The position numbers and the translations under genes are program-made. A DNA stretch of 38,544 bases from Planctomycetaceae bacterium (GTDB taxonomy: Bacteria > Planctomycetota > Planctomycetia > Pirellulales > Pirellulaceae), in assembly GCA_018660825.1 (NCBI GenBank), contig JABJJO010000119.1, positions 1 through 38,544 on the forward strand, read 5' to 3'. Each line of letters starts with the position of its first letter. Position 1 is the first letter of the stretch. The notes under the pieces are model-generated. The model was given only the letters and a program-made list of their open reading frames with translations. It was not told where the DNA came from and ran no database searches. Below, piece after piece: positions 1 through 9,900 of this stretch.

Positions 1-2853
1 ATCGAGGTGCCATTTGCCGTCACGGAAGACTCCGATCTGGTCAACTCCATCTCCATTGAAATCGCCGACCACGGGAATGTCGCCTGCTTGGCCAAACTCA
101 ACCACTTGGTCACCAGCAGATATGCGGCCATCGCCATTGGTGTCTAATTTCCAGTGACCATCCTGATAAGTACCGATGTTATCAACGCCATCGCCATTGA
201 AATCGCCGGTCACAGCGACTTCTTGTCCGCGTCCATACTGGAACACATGGTCGACAACATCCGCGCGCACATCACCGCGGGCGGTCGTTTGCATAAGGCG
301 GTTGCGAGATGCACCTAATTGTCGAGTCGGTGGGACATTTTTTGGCTTAGTAACTTCTCGGTTTGCTAAATCGGGTAGTCCGGGATCTTGTGCCAAGGTC
401 TTATTATCACCAGGCCATTGCAATCCATAGACGCCAATATCGTCTTTCCCATCGCCGTCCCAGTCTCCAACGACTGGAATATCCTCATCCGAACCCATCT
501 CCGCCCACAGATCGTCGTCATCCCAGCGGCCATTCCCATTGATGTCAATGAACCAATAGCCGTCGCTGTACATGGCAACCTCAGCAACTCCATCACCGTT
601 AAAGTCAGCGGCAACCGCAACGGCTTCAGCGACTCCAAGATTTAAATGAGTAACATCGATTATTGTGCCGGTCAGCGTTTTAGCCTGCCAAGCTCCGGTG
701 TTCGTGAAAGCCGGGTTCCAGATAGTGTCGCGAGTAAATGTCACAGGTGTCATGACCGACAACGGCAGAATATCACCTCGTGGCATACCACCGTCAACGA
801 CACTAAGGTGCCAAGCGTTCAGCATTGAATTTAGCGCGTGACCTGATCCGAATACTGGGATATCTATATTGTGATTACTTGTCGTATCAAGTTGACCGTT
901 GATGGGCGGATCCGCATCGAACCCGTTGGTTTGAATCACCGGATTTGACGGTGGGTTGGGTATTTCGATAACGGGGGGTGGTAATCGCGGAGGCTCGTTA
1001 TCCGCAGGTTCTACGGTTTCGACTGGGGCAACTATTCGGACGCGATACTCGCTGAAGAAATAATCTGTCGCGATTTGTCCAAACGCTAATTCAATATTGG
1101 TTATCTGGTCATGTTCCGCAGCAACCGTCCCGCCTGCTGTACCGGCATGGTCTATTCCATCATGAAAACCCATTGGCTGATTTTCATTGAGTTTGTAAGT
1201 GCCTTGTGCGAGCCCCGCAAAAGAGAATTCACCCTGAGCGTTAGTTAGCGCCCGTGCCGTATTACCAGTTGTGAGATTTGTCAAGGTTATTTCGACGCCA
1301 TGCAGTCGTCGATCGTTGATGGAAATCTCCCCAGCAGGTGCCACAACGTCGGCGACTTGTAATTCACTTGGAACTACGATTGTCTCTCCGTCTTGGAATA
1401 CAATTCCAGATATCTGTGCCGGCGTATATTCGTAGAAATTGTAATCTACGGCTTGGTCGCCACTGCGGAGTAAGATCGAGTGGATGGAATTGAGGCCATC
1501 GGTGACACCAACGGTGTGCCCATCAATGTTGCCAACTTTTTCCGGTCCGTCGAATAGGCCAGTGGGAGTGGATTCGATGACGGAGCACATTCCAGGTAGC
1601 ACTGTACTAAAAAAGTAATTACCGTTTACGTCGGTTAATTGAATTTCGTCTGATTGACTTGTTGAACACTGGAGTTCTACAGCGACGTCGGCAGTTGGTA
1701 CATCTTGACCGTTGAATGTCGTGAAGACGGTACCGGCGAGGCTTGCATAGGCTGTTTCAGCGAAATCTACTTGCGTGATGTTTTGGCCACCCTGCGTCAC
1801 TACGATTTGTGAAATGGTATCGAGATCTAGGATGACACCGCTAGGTTGTCCATTGAGTTGACCGAGCCGGGCAGTGCTGTTGATCAGTCCGAGCGGTTGT
1901 TGTTCGCGGATTTCGTAGGTTCCGGGTTCGAGGCCGCTAAAACCATACGCACCAGATTCATCAGTGTTTTGGACTTGCCCTGTGGGGATATAACGATCGG
2001 CTTCATTTTTCCATAATTCGATTTTAACATTGCTAAGTGGGTAATCCTCTACGTTACGTTGTTGGTTATTATTGGTATCCATGAAAACAGAACCGCTGAT
2101 TGACGAAGGCGATTGCTGTTGTTGTACTGAGATGAAAGCGCCCGCGGTGCGATCCCGAGCCCCCGCGGCGTTGTCGGCAGGAATGTCGAGGCCGCTTGTG
2201 GTATGAGCGGGATCATAGGCATTCCAAAATAGCGTCATTCCGCCGGCATCTTTATAGCCAGGCGCGGAGAATTCAGCAGATAATCGTACACCTTGGAATT
2301 CGACGCCCGACGTGATCGGGTCAATACCTGAGTTGATAGTAGTGAGGTCTGTTTCGTGCGGGTTCAGGAATTCGACTTCGTCAACATCTACTTCCAATAT
2401 CAGGCGATCTCCGGCTTGGAATCCTTGTAAGTTGACAATTATCGAGCTCCCGCCATCGCTGACTTGTGTTGTCAGGGTGGCCAGTGGATTTTGCACGGTC
2501 CACTGTTTCACTGACAGTGGAATTGCTTGATCGGCTCCTAGTCCTCCCGCGAGCGTATCAAAAATGACGTCGGCTGAGTCAAACCCGAGTTGGTCATGGT
2601 CACTGTTGATGATTAGCCGAGTTAATTCGGAACTCTGGGCACCGCCATTGAACGTTACTTCGAATGTGTCACCGATTTGATCGGACCCAAGGTCAGTTTC
2701 TTGGTAGACCACCCCTAGATTTATAAGATCTGCGGCCAGCAAACAACGCTGTTCGAGTAATTCGAATTTACTCAAGCGGACAGTGTCGCGGCGTTGATTC
2801 TGTCCGACGTACTGCTTAGGCCGTCGTGCGAATTTTGTGAATAACCGTTTCAT
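1..2853 (-). CDS. Secreted LEPR-XLL protein with SdrD-type B domains and FNGDG repeats (C-terminus cut by window edge)
   Basis: The frame is open from the ATG at 2853 to base 1, giving 951 codons without a stop. Residues 33-40 read LEQRCLLA, a match to the planctomycete LEPR-XLL N-terminal motif found on large exported proteins. Residues ~45-240 look like a cohesin/Calx-like beta region. Three SdrD/CNA-B-like domains follow at ~252-328 (begins ISGSVFMDTNNN), ~365-430 and ~478-560. A proline-rich linker sits at ~610-645. From ~730 to the edge there are FG-GAP/VCBS-like repeats (GDFNGDGVD, IGVFRDGKW) and an EF-hand-like loop, DTNGDGRI. An in-frame TAA lies just upstream of the ATG, so the start is fixed. 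There is no Shine-Dalgarno; the ATG directly follows CACCTCC. The WD40 gene ends 34 bp upstream on the same strand, so the two may be co-transcribed. A role at the cell surface or in the matrix is inferred; no enzyme domain is visible. Confidence 0.88.
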   Translation of the reverse strand, partial: MKRLFTKFARRPKQYVGQNQRRDTVRLSKFELLEQRCLLAADLINLGVVYQETDLGSDQIGDTFEVTFNGGAQSSELTRLIINSDHDQLGFDSADVIFDTLAGGLGADQAIPLSVKQWTVQNPLATLTTQVSDGGSSIIVNLQGFQAGDRLILEVDVDEVEFLNPHETDLTTINSGIDPITSGVEFQGVRLSAEFSAPGYKDAGGMTLFWNAYDPAHTTSGLDIPADNAAGARDRTAGAFISVQQQQSPSSISGSVFMDTNNNQQRNVEDYPLSNVKIELWKNEADRYIPTGQVQNTDESGAYGFSGLEPGTYEIREQQPLGLINSTARLGQLNGQPSGVILDLDTISQIVVTQGGQNITQVDFAETAYASLAGTVFTTFNGQDVPTADVAVELQCSTSQSDEIQLTDVNGNYFFSTVLPGMCSVIESTPTGLFDGPEKVGNIDGHTVGVTDGLNSIHSILLRSGDQAVDYNFYEYTPAQISGIVFQDGETIVVPSELQVADVVAPAGEISINDRRLHGVEITLTNLTTGNTARALTNAQGEFSFAGLAQGTYKLNENQPMGFHDGIDHAGTAGGTVAAEHDQITNIELAFGQIATDYFFSEYRVRIVAPVETVEPADNEPPRLPPPVIEIPNPPSNPVIQTNGFDADPPINGQLDTTSNHNIDIPVFGSGHALNSMLNAWHLSVVDGGMPRGDILPLSVMTPVTFTRDTIWNPAFTNTGAWQAKTLTGTIIDVTHLNLGVAEAVAVAADFNGDGVAEVAMYSDGYWFIDINGNGRWDDDDLWAEMGSDEDIPVVGDWDGDGKDDIGVYGLQWPGDNKTLAQDPGLPDLANREVTKPKNVPPTRQLGASRNRLMQTTARGDVRADVVDHVFQYGRGQEVAVTGDFNGDGVDNIGTYQDGHWKLDTNGDGRISAGDQVVEFGQAGDIPVVGDFNGDGVDQIGVFRDGKWHLD

Positions 2854-2887
2854 GGAGGTGTTTTAGGAGAGAGAGAAAATGGCTGAG

Positions 2888-3931
2888 CTATTTGCGATTA
2901 GCGGTGGATTGTTTACTGACTCGAATTACTTCTTCTGCTTTAGTCTTTATTTGCCACGTGCGAATGGATGTATCAAAACTACCGGAAACGAGTAGTCCCG
3001 TGCGCCCGTCGTTTGCGGGCGAAAAGGCAAGCGTAATGACGCTGCCTGAGTGGCCCTGAAAAACGTGTGTTTGTTGTTTGGCGTCGATGTCCCAGAGGTG
3101 AATTTGGTTATCACTGCTACCAATGGCAACTTGAGCACCTCCGCACACGGTCAATGCAAACGGCAGTTGTTTTTCCAGTGCGATGGAATATCCCAGATTC
3201 TTGTTAGTTGGATCGACGGCAAGTGGGCTTACGCGGAGGGTGCGATCATCACTGATACTGACGAGATATGAATCGGATTTGATAAAGCTGAGGTCTCGAA
3301 TTCTTCGTTGATGAGCGGCAACGGTAGCAAGCAGTTCGCCGGTTGTTGTAGACCAGATGCGAATCATTCCGTCGCGCCCACCACAGGCAAGCCGGTCGCC
3401 AGTTGTGGAATACGCTAGGCCGCGGATATCCGAAGTGGGATGCTGGTGTTGCTGAGTGATTTGTTTATCTGCTAAATCAACGACGGTCACCTTTGAATTG
3501 AATCCACCGATTGCTAAGTGGGTTGCTTGAGGGTTTATAGCGATACGCCAAATGGCATGATCAACTGTAAGTAGCACGTCTAGTTGTCGCCCACTGACAC
3601 AGTCCCAGCGAATGACTTGACCATCATCGCCGGCGGTTGCCAGAATATTTGAATTACCGATGAATTTGGCTGTGCGTACCCAGCCGTTGTGTCCGTGTAG
3701 CTGATGCACCTGCGTTCCAGTTTTTAAATTCCAGATACGTACGATGTGATCATCGCCGGCGGTCGCCATGAGATCCCCAGCGTCTTGTAAACAGACGCTG
3801 CTGATAACAGGTTGGCGATTCTGGACTAGGCGGCCAGTCGGCTCAGCGGGCAGCGCCTGACCAGCGAACAGTAAACCGATGATTGTCGCTATGATCGATG
3901 GGAATCGTCTAATTTTAAAGCAAAAAATCAT
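2888..3931 (-). CDS. Exported WD40-repeat beta-propeller protein
   Basis: The protein has about 347 residues. It starts with a clear signal peptide, MIFCFKIRR followed by a hydrophobic run ending GQALPA. I chose the ATG at 3931 because it places this signal at the N-terminus and has GGAAG upstream; an in-frame start at 4009 would add 26 residues before the signal. The rest is a run of WD40 repeats, with units ending in IRIW, VIRWD, IRIWS, IHLWD and IRTWQ, and GH dipeptides before strand d (for example GHNGWV and GHSGSV). That is enough for one seven-bladed propeller. WD40 propellers are protein-interaction platforms, and exported versions are common in planctomycetes. No enzymatic domain is fused to it. 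It lies 34 bp upstream of the LEPR-XLL gene and about 210 bp downstream of gltA. The partner is unknown. Confidence 0.85.
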   Translation of the reverse strand: MIFCFKIRRFPSIIATIIGLLFAGQALPAEPTGRLVQNRQPVISSVCLQDAGDLMATAGDDHIVRIWNLKTGTQVHQLHGHNGWVRTAKFIGNSNILATAGDDGQVIRWDCVSGRQLDVLLTVDHAIWRIAINPQATHLAIGGFNSKVTVVDLADKQITQQHQHPTSDIRGLAYSTTGDRLACGGRDGMIRIWSTTTGELLATVAAHQRRIRDLSFIKSDSYLVSISDDRTLRVSPLAVDPTNKNLGYSIALEKQLPFALTVCGGAQVAIGSSDNQIHLWDIDAKQQTHVFQGHSGSVITLAFSPANDGRTGLLVSGSFDTSIRTWQIKTKAEEVIRVSKQSTANRK

Positions 3932-4140
3932 CCGTAGGCTTCCGTGCACGCGGCTAACAAAAAAGTATTCGTCGGAGAATATCCGTACTTCTGTTATCGG
4001 CGCGTACAACGGGCTACGGCGAGAGAGGTTGCCAAAGCTACGAACCTGTCAATTAAGCAGATAAACCGGTTGTAGCGATTGTGAGCAGCGGTTGGCGACT
4101 AGTCATTTGCAGGTTAATGTACTTGCAAATAAATGCAGTG

Positions 4141-5412
4141 TTATTGAATTTCGCGGGCTGTCGGACCCGTGTAGACTTGTCGCGGACGGCAAATGCGTTT
4201 GCCAGGTGACGCGTGCATTTCTTGCCAGTGCGCGAGCCACCCAGGTAGGCGTCCTAGCGAAAACAAGACGGTGAACATTTCAACAGGAATACCAATTGCT
4301 CGATAAATCACACCCGAATAAAAATCGACGTTCGGATATAGCTTGCGATCTACGAAATAAGCGTCTTCTAAGGCAACCTTTTCAAGTGACTGTGCAATTT
4401 CGAAGAGCGGATCATCAAGGTCTAGTTTTTCCAGTAGCACATCACATGCTTTTTTAATGATCTTGGCACGGGGGTCGTAGTTTTTATAGACGCGGTGTCC
4501 AAAGCCCATTAAGCGGAAGTTGTCATCTTTGTTTTGTGCTTTCGCGACATACTTGGCGACGTCATTATTGTCGTCGCCAATCATTTTCAACATTTTGACG
4601 CAGGCTTCATTAGCCCCGCCGTGCAGTGGTCCCCACAGGGCACAGATGCCGCCGACGATCGACGCATAGAGATTTGAGTTTGCAGAACCGACCATGCGGA
4701 CGGTCGAGGTGCTACAGTTTTGTTCGTGATCAGCATGGACGATCAACAGTAAATTCATTGCGTCGACGAAATCTTGATCGATTTCATATTCACCATTTTC
4801 GTCGGCGAACATCATCGTTAGGAAGTTTTCCACGTAACCCAATTCTGGATTAGGAGCGATGAAGGGTTGCCCGGCAGTATGGCGATGGCTGTAGGCGGCG
4901 ATCGTTGGTAGCGCCGCGATAAGGCCTTGGGTAGCGCTGGCGACTTGCTTAGCATCGAGTGGATCCATTTGATCGGCACGATGGGTAGAAAGTGCTTGAA
5001 TCGCGGCTGAAATCATTGCCATTGGATGGGCAGATGTGGGGAAGCTGCGTATTAAATCCTGCACGCCGCTGGGGATCGCCATTTCGGCGATAATCCCGCT
5101 GCGGAAGGATTCGCGTTGTTGTTCGTCGGGCAATTCGCCGTTTAGCAATAGATAGCAGGTATCGATGAAATCGCATTTTTCAGCGATGTCTTCGATGGCA
5201 TAACCACAGTAACGTAAGATTCCCTGCTCGCCATTAAGGAATGTAATTCCGCTTTGAGTAGAGCCGGTGTTTACAAATCCTTCGTCCAGTGTGATTGCAC
5301 CAGTCGTTGCTCGAAGTTTACTAATATCGAGTCCACGTTCTTGTTCGGAACCGACAATGATTGGTAGCTCAAGTTCCTGTTCGCCTAACGTCAATTTCGC
5401 TGTATCCGACAT
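4141..5412 (-). CDS. gltA: Citrate synthase (type I)
   Basis: This cytoplasmic enzyme condenses acetyl-CoA and oxaloacetate to citrate, the entry step of the TCA cycle. The protein has 423 residues, the usual size of the hexameric bacterial form. The catalytic elements are present: GPLHGGANE near residue 257 (first histidine), GFGHRVYKNYDPRA near 302 (second histidine) and VDFYSGV near 362 (aspartate). The C-terminus RICRPRQVYTG is typical of the family. The N-terminus ELELPIIVGSEQERGLDI matches the small beta domain of GltA-type enzymes. The ATG at 5412 follows GGCGGA at a workable distance. About 155 bp separate it from the upstream parvulin gene. Nothing in the sequence points to methylcitrate synthase specifically, but that activity cannot be excluded by reading alone. 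Confidence 0.96.
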   Translation of the reverse strand: MSDTAKLTLGEQELELPIIVGSEQERGLDISKLRATTGAITLDEGFVNTGSTQSGITFLNGEQGILRYCGYAIEDIAEKCDFIDTCYLLLNGELPDEQQRESFRSGIIAEMAIPSGVQDLIRSFPTSAHPMAMISAAIQALSTHRADQMDPLDAKQVASATQGLIAALPTIAAYSHRHTAGQPFIAPNPELGYVENFLTMMFADENGEYEIDQDFVDAMNLLLIVHADHEQNCSTSTVRMVGSANSNLYASIVGGICALWGPLHGGANEACVKMLKMIGDDNNDVAKYVAKAQNKDDNFRLMGFGHRVYKNYDPRAKIIKKACDVLLEKLDLDDPLFEIAQSLEKVALEDAYFVDRKLYPNVDFYSGVIYRAIGIPVEMFTVLFSLGRLPGWLAHWQEMHASPGKRICRPRQVYTGPTAREIQ

Positions 5413-5568
5413 TCATTCCGCCTGTAAAATAATACTTCTTTGGAAGCCTACTATGTAGTATTTCTGTAATCTTTATGGCGTCTAGTATACCAGCATGGTG
5501 GTGATATTAAAGTAGGGGCGGCGTCCACCGTAGGCCTGTTTGTATTAACGGGCCGGCACGAGACTTGC

Positions 5569-6861
5569 CTACTGGGCGAGGCTGTTCCAGACAGGAATTT
5601 GCAGTTTGACTTGTGCAATGTATTTTTGCACAGCTTCGTTGCGGCGGATAATCCGCAGTTGGTCCTTAATGTCGTTTTGGACTTCGCCAAATGCTTGTTT
5701 GCCGGCGACGGTTCGCTCAACGACTCGAATGATATGCACACCTTTGTCGTCGGTGATGACAGGACTCATGCGATTCACCGGCAGGTTAAAGATCGCTTGG
5801 TCTAATGGTTTGCTCACGAGATTGCCTGGCTCGACCCAATCATAGTTGCCACCATTTGTTGCTTTTAGATCTTCTGACCATTGCTTAGCAATTTCATCAA
5901 AAGGAGCTCCATTTAATACTCGGTTTCCCATTTCACAAACAAGTCGATAGGCTTCTTGTTGCGGATGGTTTTTGGATAGAACTGAAAGTTGTTGCCAGCG
6001 AGCTTTGGTATTGAATTGATAATCGGCTATGTTTTTGTTGTAATAGTCCAGCATTTGCCGATGGGTGATTTCTTCTTGTAAGTTCACGTTTTGTACGATC
6101 AACTGGCGGCCGAAATTAACTTCGGCAAACCGCATCTTTTCCATTTCGTAGGATGATCCAAAGCGGCGGAGGATTTGATCGAGCTCATGCATCGTCTCAG
6201 CATCGTCGGCGACCATTAAAATGCTCAATTGAGCCAAGTGCATATCTTCTTGACGAAGTTGTTTGAGTTCCTTTTTGTCAGCGGCTTTGACTCGCGGCAG
6301 CATTTCTTCAAGGGCACCATCGAAAGCTGCGGCGGACACGGAGTCGATTCGTTCATCTAACGTTTTCAGTTCATCTTGTTTTAAAGATTTACGAAATGCT
6401 ACGTATAAAACTTTGGCATCAATCGCTTGTTGTAACAGCGTCGTTAATAGGATTTCTTTTTGTCGCGCAATGTCGTCACGGTACTTGGTTAATTCGGCCG
6501 GAGGAATATCTTGAATGAAGTTCCACATCACCATTTCGACTTGAGGTAATAAATCACCGGCCATGATGTACTCGGACCCAACAGTCGCTAATACGGTTGT
6601 TGGCTTAAACAACTTAGGCGTTTGCGGTAGTTGTTGTCGGCGACGTTGAGGGTATTGAGCAGTTTGAGGATTACGGCCGCGCGGAAGATTTGCCACGCGC
6701 GGGTTCGGTTGATTTTGTAGCGGCCGCGCCGTTGGATAACCCTTAGGATAAATAGGAACCTGTTGGGGAACCGTTTGCGCGAGTAACTCGGAGGCGATCA
6801 GCCCAAGTATCCCTGCGATGGTACAGATTAATCCCTGTCGTAATTTAATACCGTCAATCAT
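5569..6861 (-). CDS. Exported parvulin-type peptidyl-prolyl isomerase (PpiC/SurA-like)
   Basis: The protein has 430 residues. It starts with a signal peptide (MIDGIKLRQ then a hydrophobic stretch ending SELLAQ), followed by a Pro/Gln/Arg-rich linker to about residue 85. A SurA-N-like helical region begins near VGSEYIMAGDLLPQVE. The rotamase (PpiC) domain covers ~287-391, with WSEDLKATNGGNYDW, LPVNRMSPVITDDKGVHIIRV and a C-terminal helix. Such proteins assist folding of exported proteins by cis-trans isomerisation of proline bonds. The domain order, chaperone-like helices before a single rotamase domain, fits PrsA/SurA-type periplasmic factors. It lies 65 bp downstream of mfd on the same strand and may be read with it. 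The exact subfamily is uncertain, so no symbol is given. Confidence 0.88.
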   Translation of the reverse strand: MIDGIKLRQGLICTIAGILGLIASELLAQTVPQQVPIYPKGYPTARPLQNQPNPRVANLPRGRNPQTAQYPQRRRQQLPQTPKLFKPTTVLATVGSEYIMAGDLLPQVEMVMWNFIQDIPPAELTKYRDDIARQKEILLTTLLQQAIDAKVLYVAFRKSLKQDELKTLDERIDSVSAAAFDGALEEMLPRVKAADKKELKQLRQEDMHLAQLSILMVADDAETMHELDQILRRFGSSYEMEKMRFAEVNFGRQLIVQNVNLQEEITHRQMLDYYNKNIADYQFNTKARWQQLSVLSKNHPQQEAYRLVCEMGNRVLNGAPFDEIAKQWSEDLKATNGGNYDWVEPGNLVSKPLDQAIFNLPVNRMSPVITDDKGVHIIRVVERTVAGKQAFGEVQNDIKDQLRIIRRNEAVQKYIAQVKLQIPVWNSLAQ

Positions 6862-6926
6862 CCGCGCCTAAATCCCTCAAAGGTTTATACACAATAAATT
6901 CTCGGGGGATTGTAGAGTTTTCAGAG

Positions 6927-9900
6927 CTATGGCTGCAACAGTGATTTAACGAACTCGATCATTAAAGCACCTCCCGAAACGGTTTCGGGGACCGTCACGT
7001 AGGCGGTGTGTTCATCCGCAATCCGCAGGTTTATTGCTGAATTGCGAGCGAGTTGTTTGATACGCGCTGCATCGGTGTATCGAATTCGCAGAAAACCATC
7101 GTCATTGATGATGGCGGCAATCTGCCACAGGGCAGCTTCTAAGCGAATTTCGGACAATTCGAGCAGTTGGGTGGCAGACATTGGCAAGCGGCCAAAGCGG
7201 TCTTTTAATTCGGTTTCAAGCTCACTGATTTCACCAAATTCACATATTTTTGATAGTCGACGGTAAAAATCAATGCGTGCTCGAATGTCCGTTACGTAAT
7301 CATGAGGTAGGTAAGCGTCCACAGGCAGGTCCAATTCAACATCGACCGCTAGTTTAGGCGGTAATTTTTTAAGTTGTCGTACGGCTTTTTCGAGCAGTCC
7401 GCAATAAAATTCATACCCCACCGTGGCAATGTGACCACTTTGTTGAGGCCCTAATAAATTACCCGCTCCCCGAATTTCCAAATCTCTCATGGAAATCGCA
7501 AACCCCGCTCCCATCTCGCTGTACTCCTCGATAGCGCGTAACCGACGTGCCGCGTCAGGAGTAATATGTTTATGTTGATCGACGAGCATGTAACAATAGG
7601 CGCGGTGTTTGTAGCGGCCTACGCGACCACGCAATTGATGTAAATCGGACAGTCCATATCGATTGGCGTCATCTACAAAAATTGTGTTTGCATTGGGGAT
7701 ATCTAACCCGCTTTCGACGATGGTTGTCGCGAGCAATATGTCATAGTCATGATTCACAAAGCCAACCATGACTTGCTCTAAATCTGATTCCTTCATTTGA
7801 CCGTGACCGATTTCGATGCGTGCTTGCGGTACAATTCTCTGCAATCGCCGTTTAACGGATTCAATATCATGTATTCGGTTATGTACGTAGAACACTTGAC
7901 CATCGCGATCCAATTCGCGTTGAATCGCTGTGTGCACTAATTCTTCTTTAAAACGGACAACGCGTGTTTCAATCGACATGCGTTCTTCTGGCGCGACCAG
8001 TAGATTTGAAATGTCACGTACACCGACCATTGCCATATGCAAGGTTCTTGGAATAGGTGTTGCCGACAGCGTCAGGACATCCACATTGTTGACAACGTTC
8101 TTCAACCGTTCCTTAATTTCAACCCCAAAACGTTGCTCTTCATCAATGATGACTAGTCCCAAATTTGCAAATTGCACATCCTTAGATGCCACTCGATGCG
8201 TGCCAATGACGACATCAATACTGCCTCGTCGTAGTCCCCGCACGACCGCGTGTTGTTCCGCGGACGAAGCAAAGCGACTTAGGCGAGCAACTTTGATTGG
8301 AAACTGAGCCATGCGGGCTTTGAACGAATGGTAATGTTGTTCAGCCAAGATCGTGGTTGGTACTAACACGGCCACTTGGTAACCACTGTCGATCGCTTTG
8401 AAAACAGCTCGCATCGCTACTTCCGTTTTGCCGAATCCAACGTCACCACACAACAAGCGATCCATACTTCGCCGGCTTTGCATATCTTCTTTGATATCTT
8501 CAATGGCAGATAACTGATCGGCGGTTTCTTCATAGGGAAACGACGCATCAAATTCTTGTTGCCAATTTGAGTCTGTGTGAAATTGGATACCTGGGCGAGC
8601 TTGGCGATTGGCTTGCAATTCCAACAATTCGGCAGCCATATCTTGCACCGCATTTTGAGCGGCTTGTTTTTGACTTTTCCAAGCAGCTCCGCCGATACGA
8701 GCGAGAGTTGGGCGTGTTTTACGGCCACCGATGTATTTTTGGACTAAATCGATCCGCGCCGCAGGCACATAGACTCGAGTTCCCCCATGGAATTCGATGA
8801 CCAAGTGCTCAGCTTGGCAGCCATCTTTTTCCAACAGTTCTAGGCCGCGATAGCGACCGATGCCATGGGCCAAATGGATGATCAATTCACCGTCACGTAG
8901 TTCGTTGAAGCTATCTAATGGCCGACCCGTTTGCCGGATGTTGTGTCGCCGTAGTTGAGTTCTCTTAAATAGTTCACCAACACTGAGCACTACCGTTTTT
9001 TCGGAGACCCAGTGAAAACCTTGTTTTAGATAGCCGACGTGGTATGCAATGCGACCACGGTCTGTCGCTCGAGTCTCCAGCAATATCTCCTGCATCCGCT
9101 GGATTTCAGCTTCTGTGGGGCAAACAATCACGAGTTCATGGTCATTGCCAATTTGCTCGACCTGTAAGCTGATACTGTCTACGTCTCCTTGGAATCGTTC
9201 CACGGATTCGATAGCAAGAGTAATGTCATGTTCAAGTGTCCCTTCGGCTAGCCCGCTGACGACTAGGTGGCCAAAGTTCGTCAGGGTTGCGAGGACTTCA
9301 TGAACACCATGGCATTGTTGATAATCAGCCGCTCGGCCAATGTACTCTCTGGCTTGACGATCAAGTTCGCCTAATTCAACCAGCGTCGTGCAACTACCGC
9401 TGGGTAAGTACGATGCCAGATGATCGTGGCCCTGATAAAACGCTCTGATTGACGTCAGTTCAATTTGCGTCTGCGTTTCAATGCTGCGTTGTGTGCGGAC
9501 ATCAAACAATCTCATGGATTCGATTTCGTCATCCCAGAATTCGACGCGCACTGGTTGATCCCATTCGGGTGCGAAAATGTCGAGGATACCACCATGTCGC
9601 GAAAATTCACCAGGCAATTCGATGGCGCTTGTAGCATGATATCCATTTTCAACGAACCACTGTTGCAGGTCGTCAATATCGATACGTTGTCCAATTTTGA
9701 GCGTACGAGTTGCTTGTCGCAACGATTCTTCTTCGGGAACGGGCTGTAGCAACGCTTGAATACTGGTCACCACCAACAGCGGTTCCGGCGATGGCACATC
9801 AGCAAACGCCATCAAGTTTTTGAGAACTCGAATGCGGTCACCATGGACATCATCGTTGTGATAGGAATCGCGCGTTTTTCCGCTGTTGACTACAGGGAAA

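Noticed and set aside
2836-2844. Perfect DnaA box on the minus strand (TTATTCACA)
   Set aside because: A single copy within the first codons of a coding gene, with no cluster or AT-rich unwinding region, is expected by chance and does not mark an origin.
4105-4130. 7-bp inverted repeat ATTTGCA/TGCAAAT after gltA as a possible terminator
   Set aside because: The stem is short and AT-rich with a 12-nt loop, and no T-run follows on the minus strand.
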